Part shown: piece by piece, positions 1 to 5,661 of the stretch | Numbering within the stretch: position 1 is the first letter of the stretch | How the letters are laid out: every line of letters begins with the position of its first letter | Program-made: the position numbers and the translations under genes | The notes under the pieces: generated by a model | Told to the model about the DNA's origin: nothing | The model's database searches: none | Seen by the model: only the letters and a program-made list of their open reading frames with translations | Assembly: GCA_005883175.1 (NCBI GenBank) | Contig: VAYV01000008.1 | Location: forward strand, 1 to 5,661 | DNA: 5,661 bases | Reading direction: 5' to 3' | From: Actinomycetota bacterium | GTDB taxonomy: Bacteria; Actinomycetota; AC-67

Positions 1-558
1 CACTGCGGCCGTGAGCTGTCCGATCAGGCAATCGCGTGCCCGAACTGCGGGCATCCTCGGACGCCGGAGGTCGTCATCACCAGGCGGCAAGGGATCGCGT
101 ACGCCGAGTGGTGGCAGCGCGCGGTCGCGCTGCTGATCGACGCGGTCATCACCGGCATCCCGGCGGGGATCATCATCGCCCTCGCCGGCCTCAACACGGT
201 CGGCAACCTCACGACGACCGACGAGTTCGGGAACAGGACCCTCAACGCGCCGGCCTTCCGGCACCTCATCCTCGGAGTACTGATCGCGTTCGCGATCGGG
301 ATCCTGTACCGCACGGTTCTCGAGGGAGGGGCCCGCGGGCAGACCATCGGCAAGATGGCCATGCGGATCGCCGTGCGGGACGCGGACGACGGCGGCTCGA
401 TCGGCTATGCGCGCGCGTTCGGCCGCTGGCTGGTCGGCTACGTCCTGTGGGTCGTCGTCTACATCCCCGGGATCATCGACCTGCTGTTCCCGCTGTGGGA
501 CCCGAAGAAGCAAACGCTGCACGACAAGGCCGTGCGGAGCGTCGTCGTTCAGGTGTAG
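1..558 (+). CDS. Zinc-ribbon RDD-family membrane protein, 5' truncated
   Basis: The gene is open from the first base, so its start lies outside the window; 185 codons are visible before TAG at 556-558. The visible protein begins with the end of a zinc ribbon (HCG, then C13-P-N-C16-G; the first Cys of the ligand set should lie just upstream). An RDD domain follows: WWQRAVALLID at 37-47 with the conserved Arg40 and Asp47 in the first helix (about 41-64), a second helix at about 87-105, the RDD signature GQTIGK at 113-118, a third helix at about 143-167, and the typical ending TLHDKAVRSVVV. RDD proteins are small integral membrane proteins, mostly of unknown function; some are proposed to act in ion or small-molecule transport. 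The zinc ribbon probably lies on the cytoplasmic face. The family call is firm, the function unknown. It has no evident link to the oxidase genes. It converges on the sialidase-like gene, with three bases between the stop codons. Confidence 0.85.
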   Translation, partial: HCGRELSDQAIACPNCGHPRTPEVVITRRQGIAYAEWWQRAVALLIDAVITGIPAGIIIALAGLNTVGNLTTTDEFGNRTLNAPAFRHLILGVLIAFAIGILYRTVLEGGARGQTIGKMAMRIAVRDADDGGSIGYARAFGRWLVGYVLWVVVYIPGIIDLLFPLWDPKKQTLHDKAVRSVVVQV

Positions 559-561
559 TCG

Positions 562-1939
562 CTACGGCCACACGAGGCGACCGGCGAAACCGCGCACGCC
601 GTACTGCGCGTGGGTGTGCCCGTCGCCGCACGGCGGCGCGACGTCCGAGGCCGCGCAGTCTTGGATGAAGCTCCCCCACGCGGTCCCGTCCGCCCCGATG
701 TCGGAGCCGTTGAAGTCGAGGTAGCCGACGTCGCCCGGCGGCGGGCGCGAGGAGCCGTCGTTCAGCATCGGCGTTCGCGGATCGTTAACCATCGAGCTCC
801 AGACGAGCGGCGCGCGCGCGAGGGCGTTGCGAGTGGCGGAGAGGTAGCCGTCGGTGTTCGCTTGGCCGGGACGCTTCCCGTAGTAGCTCACCGCCGCGGT
901 GCCGGGCGCGCGCACGGCTGGGTTCCACGCGTCGAGCTCCGTAACGCCCGGCGCCGTCATCCGGATCGGCGCGCTCCACGAAACGCCGGTGCGCGAGACG
1001 CGCATGAGCACGCGGCCGCCGCTCGCCTTGAAGCCGTACAGGTTGCCGGCGGAGTCGGTGCGAAGCTCGTCGAAGGCGGGGATCTCGAGCGGCTTGCCGC
1101 CTACGTGGATGATCGGCCACGTGCTGCCCTCGTCGGTGCTTCGTGCAAGGAACGTATGGCCGCCGCAGATGACCATCACAACCAACGCGCCGTCCGGCAT
1201 CGCTTGCGGATAGGTGCCGTCGTCGGCGCCGAACTCCTCGCCGTGCGAGCCGCACTCGGCGTGCTGCGGGATCGGGTACGAGAACAGGATCGAGGGCGCG
1301 GACCACGTCGATCCGCCGTCGAGCGAGCGCGAGCAGACGCGGATCAAGCCCGGCAAGGTAAGGACGATGTTTCGTGCCGTCGTCGGCCGTCCACATCAGG
1401 TGGGCTTCCATCCCCGGGAACAGGACGGTGTCGGGTGCCATCGTCGCTGCGGCCGTTTGGGGGAACGGGTTGCCGCCGAAGTTGTAGAAGAAAAAGCGGC
1501 CGGTCGTGCGATCGACGTACTCCTGCTCGTCGGAGGGCTGCCACGTCATGCCCATCGGCAACACGGCTTTCCACGATGCGCCGTTGTTGCGCGTGACGGC
1601 GAGCCCGCCCGGGCTCGTCAGCAGCTGGAAGCGCTGGCCGGGCAGCTGGGCGCCGTACCCGAGCCCCGCCGGCCCCGGCGTGAAGACCGCCGGCGCGTAG
1701 ATCACGGCGTCCTTCGTCGCGAAGATACGCGTCTCCCCCGCCCCGAAACCTGTCGTCGTCCCGCACGGGATCGGTGCGCCGCGCGGCTGTGGCCGCAGGA
1801 CGCGTCCGGCGGCATCGGCAGCAACGGCCGGTCTGGACGGCGAGCAGCCCGCGCGCGACGTCGGTAAGGCCGGCGCGACCGCGACGGCGGCGACCGAGGC
1901 GGTCACAGTCGTGAGGATCAGGAACGGTCGTATCTGCAT
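562..1939 (-). CDS. Secreted BNR/Asp-box sialidase-like protein, interrupted by a frameshift
   Basis: The gene reads from ATG at 1939 in one frame to about 1370, then continues in a second frame to TAG at 562-564. Dropping one base joins the halves into a 458-residue protein. The N-terminus is a Sec-type signal peptide: Arg4, then a hydrophobic stretch to about residue 25 ending VAVAPA. The rest has Asp-box (BNR) repeats expected of a beta-propeller: TRNNGASW (116-123), SLDGGSTW (205-212), STDEGSTW (267-274) and a degenerate SRTGVSW (315-321), in joined numbering. Repeats lie on both sides of the break, so this was one gene. Asp-box propellers include exo-sialidases and many unrelated secreted proteins. 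I could not place the catalytic Arg triad or an FRIP motif, so sialidase activity is not claimed. An in-frame TAA upstream limits the start to this ATG or a CTG 36 bases before it. The only Shine-Dalgarno-like bases, AAGG, lie too close to the ATG to be convincing. It is divergent from the cox operon. Confidence 0.8.
1370..1372 (-). other. Frameshift site within the sialidase-like gene
   Basis: On the minus strand the upstream frame reads W-T-A-D-D-G-T-K-H-R-P-Y and then loses family character. The frame that carries SLDGGSTW is entered cleanly if one A of the AAA run is removed, giving D-G-T-N-I-V-L-T-L-P-G-L-I-R-V. The most economical explanation is a one-base insertion in this run. The exact base cannot be fixed and could lie a few bases away. 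A sequencing or assembly error and a true inactivating mutation are both possible. Programmed frameshifting is unlikely because there is no stop codon or recognisable slippery sequence at the junction. Confidence 0.75.
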
Positions 1940-1991
1940 GCCTTGGTGGTTCGACGTGTGCCCCGGTGGGCCCTCCAGTCCTTGCCCGGTT

Positions 1992-2021
1992 TAGACAAAT
2001 CGGTACTCGGCTATCTAGGTT
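1992..2021 (+). promoter_or_regulatory. Candidate sigma70-type promoter for the cox operon
   Basis: TAGACA at 1992-1997 matches the -35 consensus TTGACA at five of six positions. After an 18-base spacer, TAGGTT at 2016-2021 fits the loose TAnnnT -10 pattern of high-GC bacteria. Transcription would start near 2028, giving a leader of roughly 50 bases before the coxB GTG. The hexamers sit in the A/T-richest part of the gap. This is pattern matching only; the overlapping TATCTA at 2012-2017 is an alternative -10 with a poorer, shorter spacer. Confidence 0.35.
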
Positions 2022-2066
2022 TGGGGGGCACCGTTCTTCCCCGCACATCGCCTCGCGCCCGCAGTT

Positions 2067-2072
2067 GGAGGT
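2067..2072 (+). promoter_or_regulatory. Ribosome binding site that sets the coxB start
   Basis: GGAGGT lies eight bases before the GTG at 2081. This strong, well-spaced Shine-Dalgarno site decides for the GTG over the ATG at 1943, which would add 46 residues ahead of the lipoprotein signal peptide. Confidence 0.8.
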
Positions 2073-2080
2073 CGGCCACG

Positions 2081-3094
2081 GTGAATGGGGAGCGCGCACG
2101 TCGTTCGCGCCGGCTCCTCCTATCGCTCCCGCTCATCGCGTTGGCGGCGTGCGCGACAAAGAGCCCGTCGATCCTCAGCCCCAAAGGACCGGCCGCGCGC
2201 ACGGCGAGCAGCATCTGGTGGCCGATGGTGTGGGTGGCGACCGCCGTCACCATCTTCGTCGTCGCGATGGGCGCGTACGGCGTCGTGCGCGGCCGCCGGA
2301 TCCGAGAGGAAGACATCTCGCGCGAGGTGTCCTGGGGCGACCGGTTCATCTTGATCGCCGGGCTCGGCGTCACCGGCGCGATCTTGATCGGCTTCTTCGT
2401 GTTCTCGGTCGCTCGGAGCGTTTCGCTTGCGCGCGCGGAGCCCGGCACGCAGATCACCGTGATCGGGCACGACTGGTGGTGGGAAGTCCGCTACGCCAAC
2501 GGCGCCGTTACCGCGAACGAGATCCACATCCCGGCCGGCGAGCGCGTCAACATCACGCTGCAGTCGGCGGACGTGATCCACAGTCTCTGGGTGCCGGAGC
2601 TCGCCCCGAAGATCGACCTCATCCCCGGACGGACGACGCACGTCTGGTTCAAGGCCGACCACCCGGGTGAGTATCGCGGGCAGTGCGCCGAGTACTGCGG
2701 TCTGCAGCACGCGCACATGGCATTCTTCGTGATCGCCGACACGCCGGACGCGTTCGCGCAGTGGATGAGCGACATGGCGCGGCCGGCGACCGCGCCGGCG
2801 ACGGCGCTCGCGCAGCAAGGCCAGGCGGTCTTCCTGAGCAACACGTGCATCGGCTGTCACGCGATCAGGGGCACGGCGGCGAACGGGCAGCTCGGACCGG
2901 ATCTCACGCACATTGCGACGCGCCAAACGATCGGCGCGGGGACGGTGCCGCTGACGGCGAACGACCTCGCGACGTGGATCACGGATCCCGAGCTGTTCAA
3001 GCCGGGCGTGACGATGCCGCCGACGACGCTCACGAAGGACCAGCTGAACGCGCTCGTGACGTATCTGCTCGGCCTGGGGTTCCCGTCCCCATGA
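2081..3094 (+). CDS. coxB: Cytochrome c oxidase subunit II with fused cytochrome c domain (caa3 type)
   Basis: This 337-residue protein accepts electrons from the respiratory chain and passes them to subunit I at the outer face of the membrane. The GTG start is set by GGAGGT and by a lipoprotein signal peptide: Arg-rich N-terminus, hydrophobic stretch, then lipobox L21-A-A-C24, so Cys24 is probably lipidated. Two membrane helices follow (about 46-68 and 88-110), then a cupredoxin domain with the aromatic patch DWWWEVRY (131-138). The CuA ligands are all present: His167, Cys202, Glu204 (backbone), Cys206, His210 and Met213. A C-terminal class I cytochrome c domain has CIGCH (256-260) for covalent heme attachment and a likely axial Met312 in GVTMPP. 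Such fusions define caa3 oxidases and let the complex dispense with, or dock tightly to, soluble cytochrome c. It is the first gene of the operon. Its TGA at 3092-3094 lies seven bases before the coxA ATG. Confidence 0.95.
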   Translation: MNGERARRSRRLLLSLPLIALAACATKSPSILSPKGPAARTASSIWWPMVWVATAVTIFVVAMGAYGVVRGRRIREEDISREVSWGDRFILIAGLGVTGAILIGFFVFSVARSVSLARAEPGTQITVIGHDWWWEVRYANGAVTANEIHIPAGERVNITLQSADVIHSLWVPELAPKIDLIPGRTTHVWFKADHPGEYRGQCAEYCGLQHAHMAFFVIADTPDAFAQWMSDMARPATAPATALAQQGQAVFLSNTCIGCHAIRGTAANGQLGPDLTHIATRQTIGAGTVPLTANDLATWITDPELFKPGVTMPPTTLTKDQLNALVTYLLGLGFPSP

Positions 3095-3112
3095 CGACGC
3101 TATGACAACGCT
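3091..3112 (+). repeat. 11-bp imperfect tandem repeat at the coxB-coxA junction
   Basis: ATGACGACGCT (3091-3101) is followed directly by ATGACAACGCT (3102-3112), 10 of 11 bases identical. The second copy is the coxA start (M-T-T-L-A). The first copy overlaps the coxB stop as ATGA and opens a frame M-T-T-L-stop. The TGA of that frame (3103-3105) overlaps the coxA ATG as a second ATGA. No good Shine-Dalgarno site precedes the coxA ATG; the nearest G-rich run, GGGG at 3076-3079, is better placed for the ATG at 3091. The layout suggests coxA is translated by coupling or reinitiation from coxB. Confidence 0.7.
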
Positions 3113-4997
3113 GGCTGATCGTCCGGGCGAGCGGCTGGAGCAGCTGTGGGCGGAAGAGCCCGGACTGGGGACGTGGCTCAGCACCGTCGACCACAAGCGG
3201 CTCGCCAAGAAGTACCTCTATACCGCGCTCGTGTTCTTGGTCTTGGGCGGCATCGAAGCGTCGGTGATGCGGCTCCAGCTCGCTCACTCGAACCTCAAGC
3301 TGCTCGACCCGGAGACGTACAACCAGCTGTTCACGATGCACGGCGTCACGATGATCTTCTTGTTCGCCGTGCCGATCTTCAGCGGTTTCGGTGTCTACAT
3401 GGTCCCGCTGATGATCGGGAGCCGGGAGATGGCGTTCCCGCGCCTGAACGCGTTCACGTACTGGGGCTTCGTCGCGGCCGGCGTCTTCATGTACTCGTCG
3501 TTCCTGATCGGCAGGTCGCCGGACGGCGGATGGTTCGGCTACACGCCGCTCACGGACAAGGCGTTCTCGCCCGGCCCGAACATCGACTTCTACGCGCTCG
3601 GGCTCATCTTCTTAGGCCTCGCGTCGACGGGCGCGGCGATCAACTTCATCACAACGATCCTCAAGATGCGCGCGCCCGGCATGACGTTGAACCGGATGCC
3701 GATCTTCGTCTGGGGCGAGCTCGCGATGCAGGTGTCGATCTTGTTCGCGCAGCCGGCTCTGACGCTCGCGACCGTGATGCTGATGCTGCAGCGGCACTGG
3801 CACTACCACTTCTTCGATCCCGGAGCAGGCGGCGACAACCTGCTGTGGCAGCACTTGTTCTGGATCTTCGGCCATCCGCTCGTTTACATCATTCTGCTGC
3901 CGGGCCTCGGCATCGTCGCGACGATCTTGCCGACGTTCGCGCGCCGGCCGATGGTCGGCTACACGTGGGTCGTCCTCGCCGAGATGGCGACCGCGTTCAT
4001 CGGCTTCGGCGTGTGGGTGCACCACATGTTCTCGACGGGTCTGCCGTCCTTCGCGCTCAGCTTCGTTTCGTTGACGAGCTTCCTCGTCGCGATCCCATCG
4101 GGGATCCAGGTCTTCGCGTACCTGGCGACGTTGGTGACGGGGAAACCGAAGCTGACGACGCCGATGTGGTACGTGCTCGGGTTCATCTTTATCTTCGTGA
4201 TCGGCGGCGTGAGCGGCGTGATGACTGCCTCGGTGCCGCTCGACCAAGCCGTCACCGACTCCTACTTCGTCGTCGCGCACTTCCACTACATCATGGGCGG
4301 CGTCGCCCTGTTCCCGACGCTCGCAGCGCTCTACTACTGGGGCCCGAAGATATGGGGCCGGAAGCTCGACGAGCGTTGGGGCAAGATCTCGTTCTGGCTG
4401 ACGTTCATCGGCTTCAACCTCGCCTTCTTCCCGATGCACATCCTCGGCGCGATCGGCATGCCGCGGCGCACGTACACGTACGCGTCGCACCTCGGGTGGG
4501 ATAACTGGAACCTGCTCGAAACGATCGGCACGTTCCTCATGGGCGTCGGCATCCTGATCACGATCGTCAACGTGGTGCGAAGCGCGCGCCACGGCGAAGC
4601 AGCGGGCAACGACCCGTGGGACGCCGACACGCTGGAGTGGGCGACGAGCTCTCCCCCGCCCGACTACGACTTCGAGACGATCCCCGAGGTGCGCTCGCTG
4701 CATCCGGTGTGGGACCAGCCGGAGCTGAAGACCGGTACGCAACCGCCGGAGATGGGAGGGCGGCCGCTCGCAGAAGGGCACCGCGTGCTGGCGACGTCGC
4801 TGCTCGACGCCAAGCCGGAAGCCGTGGTCGACATGCCGCACGAGTCGATGTGGCCGTTCGTCCTGACGGTTGGGCTGATGGGCTTCTTCTACGGCGCGCT
4901 CACACGCATCGCGGTCGTGGCCGTGCTGGGCGGCTTCTTGTCGCTGGTATCGGTCGTGGGGTGGGTATGGCCGCGCGGACAGACGCAGGAGATGTGA
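3102..4997 (+). CDS. coxA: Cytochrome c oxidase subunit I with two extra C-terminal helices
   Basis: This 631-residue catalytic subunit reduces O2 to water at a heme-Cu site and should couple this to proton transfer. TVDHKR (28-33) opens the family core of 12 helices. Heme a ligands are His80 (FTMHGVTM) and His395; the heme a3 ligand is His393 (VAHFHY). CuB ligands are His258, His307 and His308 (WVHHMF), with Tyr262 placed for the His-Tyr crosslink. Arg455-Arg456 (MPRRTYTY) should bind heme propionates. Unusual positions: helix VI reads FGHPLVY (Leu260) where A1-type enzymes have GHPEV and A2 types YSHP; helix VIII reads SGIQVF (Gln336) where the K-channel Lys is expected; Glu109 replaces the D-channel entrance Asp in MAFPRLN; Thr385 replaces the Mg-site His before Asp386. 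After a polar linker (about 497-580), two more helices (about 583-600 and 602-622) start with MPHESMWPF. They resemble subunit III helices 1-2, as in Bacillus CtaD. Subunit I identity is certain; the proton-pumping subtype is not. Confidence 0.97.
   Translation: MTTLADRPGERLEQLWAEEPGLGTWLSTVDHKRLAKKYLYTALVFLVLGGIEASVMRLQLAHSNLKLLDPETYNQLFTMHGVTMIFLFAVPIFSGFGVYMVPLMIGSREMAFPRLNAFTYWGFVAAGVFMYSSFLIGRSPDGGWFGYTPLTDKAFSPGPNIDFYALGLIFLGLASTGAAINFITTILKMRAPGMTLNRMPIFVWGELAMQVSILFAQPALTLATVMLMLQRHWHYHFFDPGAGGDNLLWQHLFWIFGHPLVYIILLPGLGIVATILPTFARRPMVGYTWVVLAEMATAFIGFGVWVHHMFSTGLPSFALSFVSLTSFLVAIPSGIQVFAYLATLVTGKPKLTTPMWYVLGFIFIFVIGGVSGVMTASVPLDQAVTDSYFVVAHFHYIMGGVALFPTLAALYYWGPKIWGRKLDERWGKISFWLTFIGFNLAFFPMHILGAIGMPRRTYTYASHLGWDNWNLLETIGTFLMGVGILITIVNVVRSARHGEAAGNDPWDADTLEWATSSPPPDYDFETIPEVRSLHPVWDQPELKTGTQPPEMGGRPLAEGHRVLATSLLDAKPEAVVDMPHESMWPFVLTVGLMGFFYGALTRIAVVAVLGGFLSLVSVVGWVWPRGQTQEM
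4987..4991 (+). promoter_or_regulatory. Ribosome binding site for coxC inside the coxA end
   Basis: AGGAG lies five bases before the ATG at 4997 and within the last codons of coxA. It fixes the coxC start, whose ATG shares its A with the coxA TGA, so the two genes are translationally coupled. Confidence 0.75.
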
Positions 4998-5617
4998 TGG
5001 ACCTCGTCGAGACCGGCAAGCCGGGCGAGCTCCTGCCCAACGTTGCGTCGGGCGCGCGCTCGCTCAGCTGGTGGGGCATGGCGCTTCTGATCGCGACCGA
5101 AGCCACGCTGTTCGCTCTCTTGATCGCGTCGTACTGGTACCTGCGGTTCCGCGCGGGCCCGGTGTGGCCACCGCACGGGATCGAGAAGCCGGCGCTCGGG
5201 CTGCCGCTGATCATGTCGGTGATCTTGTGGTCGTCGAGCATCCCTGCGCACATCGCCGACCGCGGGATCCAGAATGGGTCGCAGGTCCGGCTGCGCGCCG
5301 GGCTCGCGGTGTCATGGCTGCTCGGGCTCACGTTCTTGCTGCTGCAGATCGTTGCCGAATACCCGCACTCGCTGAAGGTGGCGCCGCCGTCGCAAGGGTC
5401 GTACGGCACGCTCTTCTTCAGCCTCACCGGGTTGCACGGGATCCACGTGTTCATCGGGCTGATGATCAGCCTGTGGGTGCAGGCGCGCGCGTGGCAAGGC
5501 GCGTTCGACGAGCACCGTCACGTCACCGTGCAGAACTTCGTCATGTACTGGCACTTCGTCGACACGGTGTGGGTGTTCGTCCTCGCGACGATCTACCTGT
5601 CGCCGCACTTCATATGA
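4997..5617 (+). CDS. coxC: Cytochrome c oxidase subunit III, five-helix form
   Basis: This 206-residue integral membrane subunit packs against subunit I and is thought to stabilise it and its proton uptake. Five helices can be drawn at about 25-48, 67-86, 101-121, 137-160 and 183-203. Family marks are SWWGMALLIATEATLF (24-39) with the conserved Glu35, YGTLFFSLTGLHGIHVFIG (136-154) and YWHFVDTVWVF (184-194). It is shorter than the seven-helix subunit III of Paracoccus or mitochondria (about 260-270 residues). The missing first two helices match the extra pair at the end of CoxA, as in the Bacillus CtaD/CtaE split. The start at 4997 is supported by AGGAG and by a one-base overlap with the coxA stop. 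The reading frame is open upstream inside coxA, but that part is an out-of-frame reading of coxA. Confidence 0.95.
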   Translation: MDLVETGKPGELLPNVASGARSLSWWGMALLIATEATLFALLIASYWYLRFRAGPVWPPHGIEKPALGLPLIMSVILWSSSIPAHIADRGIQNGSQVRLRAGLAVSWLLGLTFLLLQIVAEYPHSLKVAPPSQGSYGTLFFSLTGLHGIHVFIGLMISLWVQARAWQGAFDEHRHVTVQNFVMYWHFVDTVWVFVLATIYLSPHFI

Positions 5618-5633
5618 GGTTCCCTTGGAAAAG

Positions 5634-5661
5634 ATGAAAGAGATCACCCGGGACGAGACGA
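5634..5661 (+). CDS. Start of a downstream operon gene, possibly cytochrome c oxidase subunit IV (partial)
   Basis: Only about nine codons are visible: M-K-E-I-T-R-D-E-T. The frame opens 16 bases after the coxC stop on the same strand, so it probably belongs to the operon. The ATG at 5634 is preceded by GGAAAAG directly against it, a poor spacing. An in-frame TTG at 5625 would instead use GAGGT (5616-5620), which overlaps the coxC stop codon. The start is therefore unsettled. In caa3-type operons a small membrane subunit IV commonly follows subunit III, which is the only basis for the suggestion; the visible residues are too few to recognise a family. Confidence 0.45.

Larger units (their letters stand above)
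1940..2080. other. Divergent intergenic region between sialidase-like gene and cox operon
   Basis: This 141-base gap is the only sizeable non-coding stretch in the window. It must hold the start signals for the minus-strand gene and the plus-strand operon. Its middle (about 1990-2021) is clearly richer in A/T than its surroundings, as expected for a promoter in GC-rich DNA. A G6 run lies at about 2023-2028. I see no convincing operator palindrome, riboswitch or terminator. The coxB frame is open back to 1943, but that stretch lacks family similarity and sits upstream of a strong ribosome site, so it is treated as non-coding. Confidence 0.7.

Noticed and set aside
558..581. Possible terminator hairpin GTCGC...GCGAC between the convergent genes
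   Set aside because: It has only five base pairs with a 14-base loop and no U-run on either strand; this is expected by chance at this GC content.
808..821. Alternating CG run
   Set aside because: It lies inside coding sequence and follows from Ala/Arg codons in GC-rich DNA; it is not a repeat element.
1360..1375. Programmed ribosomal frameshift in the sialidase-like gene
   Set aside because: Restoring the frame needs a +1 shift at AAA with no stop codon, slippery heptamer or stimulatory structure, and this family is not known to use recoding.
610..1596. Long plus-strand open frame opposite the sialidase-like gene
   Set aside because: The translation is Arg/Ala/Gly-rich with no motif, as expected for the antisense of a GC-rich gene. 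The minus-strand product has a signal peptide and Asp boxes.
1940..2030. Promoter for the minus-strand sialidase-like gene
   Set aside because: No -35/-10 pair with acceptable spacing could be found on this strand, so none is annotated.
1943..2080. N-terminal extension of CoxB from the ATG at 1943
   Set aside because: It would bury the lipoprotein signal peptide 46 residues inside, and GGAGGT at 2067-2072 clearly serves the GTG at 2081.
2120..3208. Long minus-strand open frame opposite coxB
   Set aside because: Arg-rich, low-complexity composition with no family features, antisense to a gene with all CuA and heme ligands. It is open only because of GC bias.
3612..4841. Long minus-strand open frame opposite coxA
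   Set aside because: Composition is dominated by Arg, His, Asp and Glu from the complement of hydrophobic codons. There is no domain and no ribosome site, and it lies wholly inside coxA.

Overview
This is a GC-rich bacterial chromosomal fragment (visibly about two thirds G+C, with strong G/C third-position bias). Codon bias, GTG starts and gene content suggest a high-GC soil or environmental lineage. An actinobacterial group such as Thermoleophilia is my best guess, but nothing in the window proves it. There is no sign of plasmid, phage, transposon, CRISPR or RNA genes.

Layout. Positions 1-558 (+) hold the 3' part of a zinc-ribbon/RDD-domain membrane protein, cut by the window edge. It converges on a minus-strand gene (562-1939) with only 3 bases between the two stop codons. 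That gene encodes a secreted BNR/Asp-box (sialidase-like) protein and is interrupted by a one-base frameshift near 1370-1372. A 141-base intergenic region (1940-2080) separates it from a divergent, tightly packed plus-strand cytochrome c oxidase operon. The operon order is coxB (2081-3094, subunit II with lipoprotein signal, CuA domain and fused cytochrome c), coxA (3102-4997, subunit I with 14 predicted helices), coxC (4997-5617, five-helix subunit III) and the first codons of another gene, perhaps the small subunit IV (5634 to the edge).

How the genes work together. CoxB takes electrons through its own cytochrome c domain and CuA centre. It passes them to heme a and the heme a3-CuB site of CoxA, where oxygen is reduced to water. 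CoxC stabilises the complex. This is a caa3-type arrangement. Two helices that belong to subunit III in seven-helix systems appear to sit at the CoxA C-terminus, as in Bacillus CtaD/CtaE.

The most interesting observation is in CoxA. All six metal-ligand histidines and the active-site tyrosine are present. However, residues that normally mark A-type oxidases are replaced: the helix VI glutamate by Leu260, the K-channel lysine by Gln336, the D-channel entrance Asp by Glu109, and the Mg-site His by Thr385. How this enzyme delivers protons is therefore an open question. A second curiosity is an 11-bp imperfect tandem repeat at the coxB-coxA junction that doubles the start region and makes a four-codon open frame linking the two genes by two ATGA overlaps.
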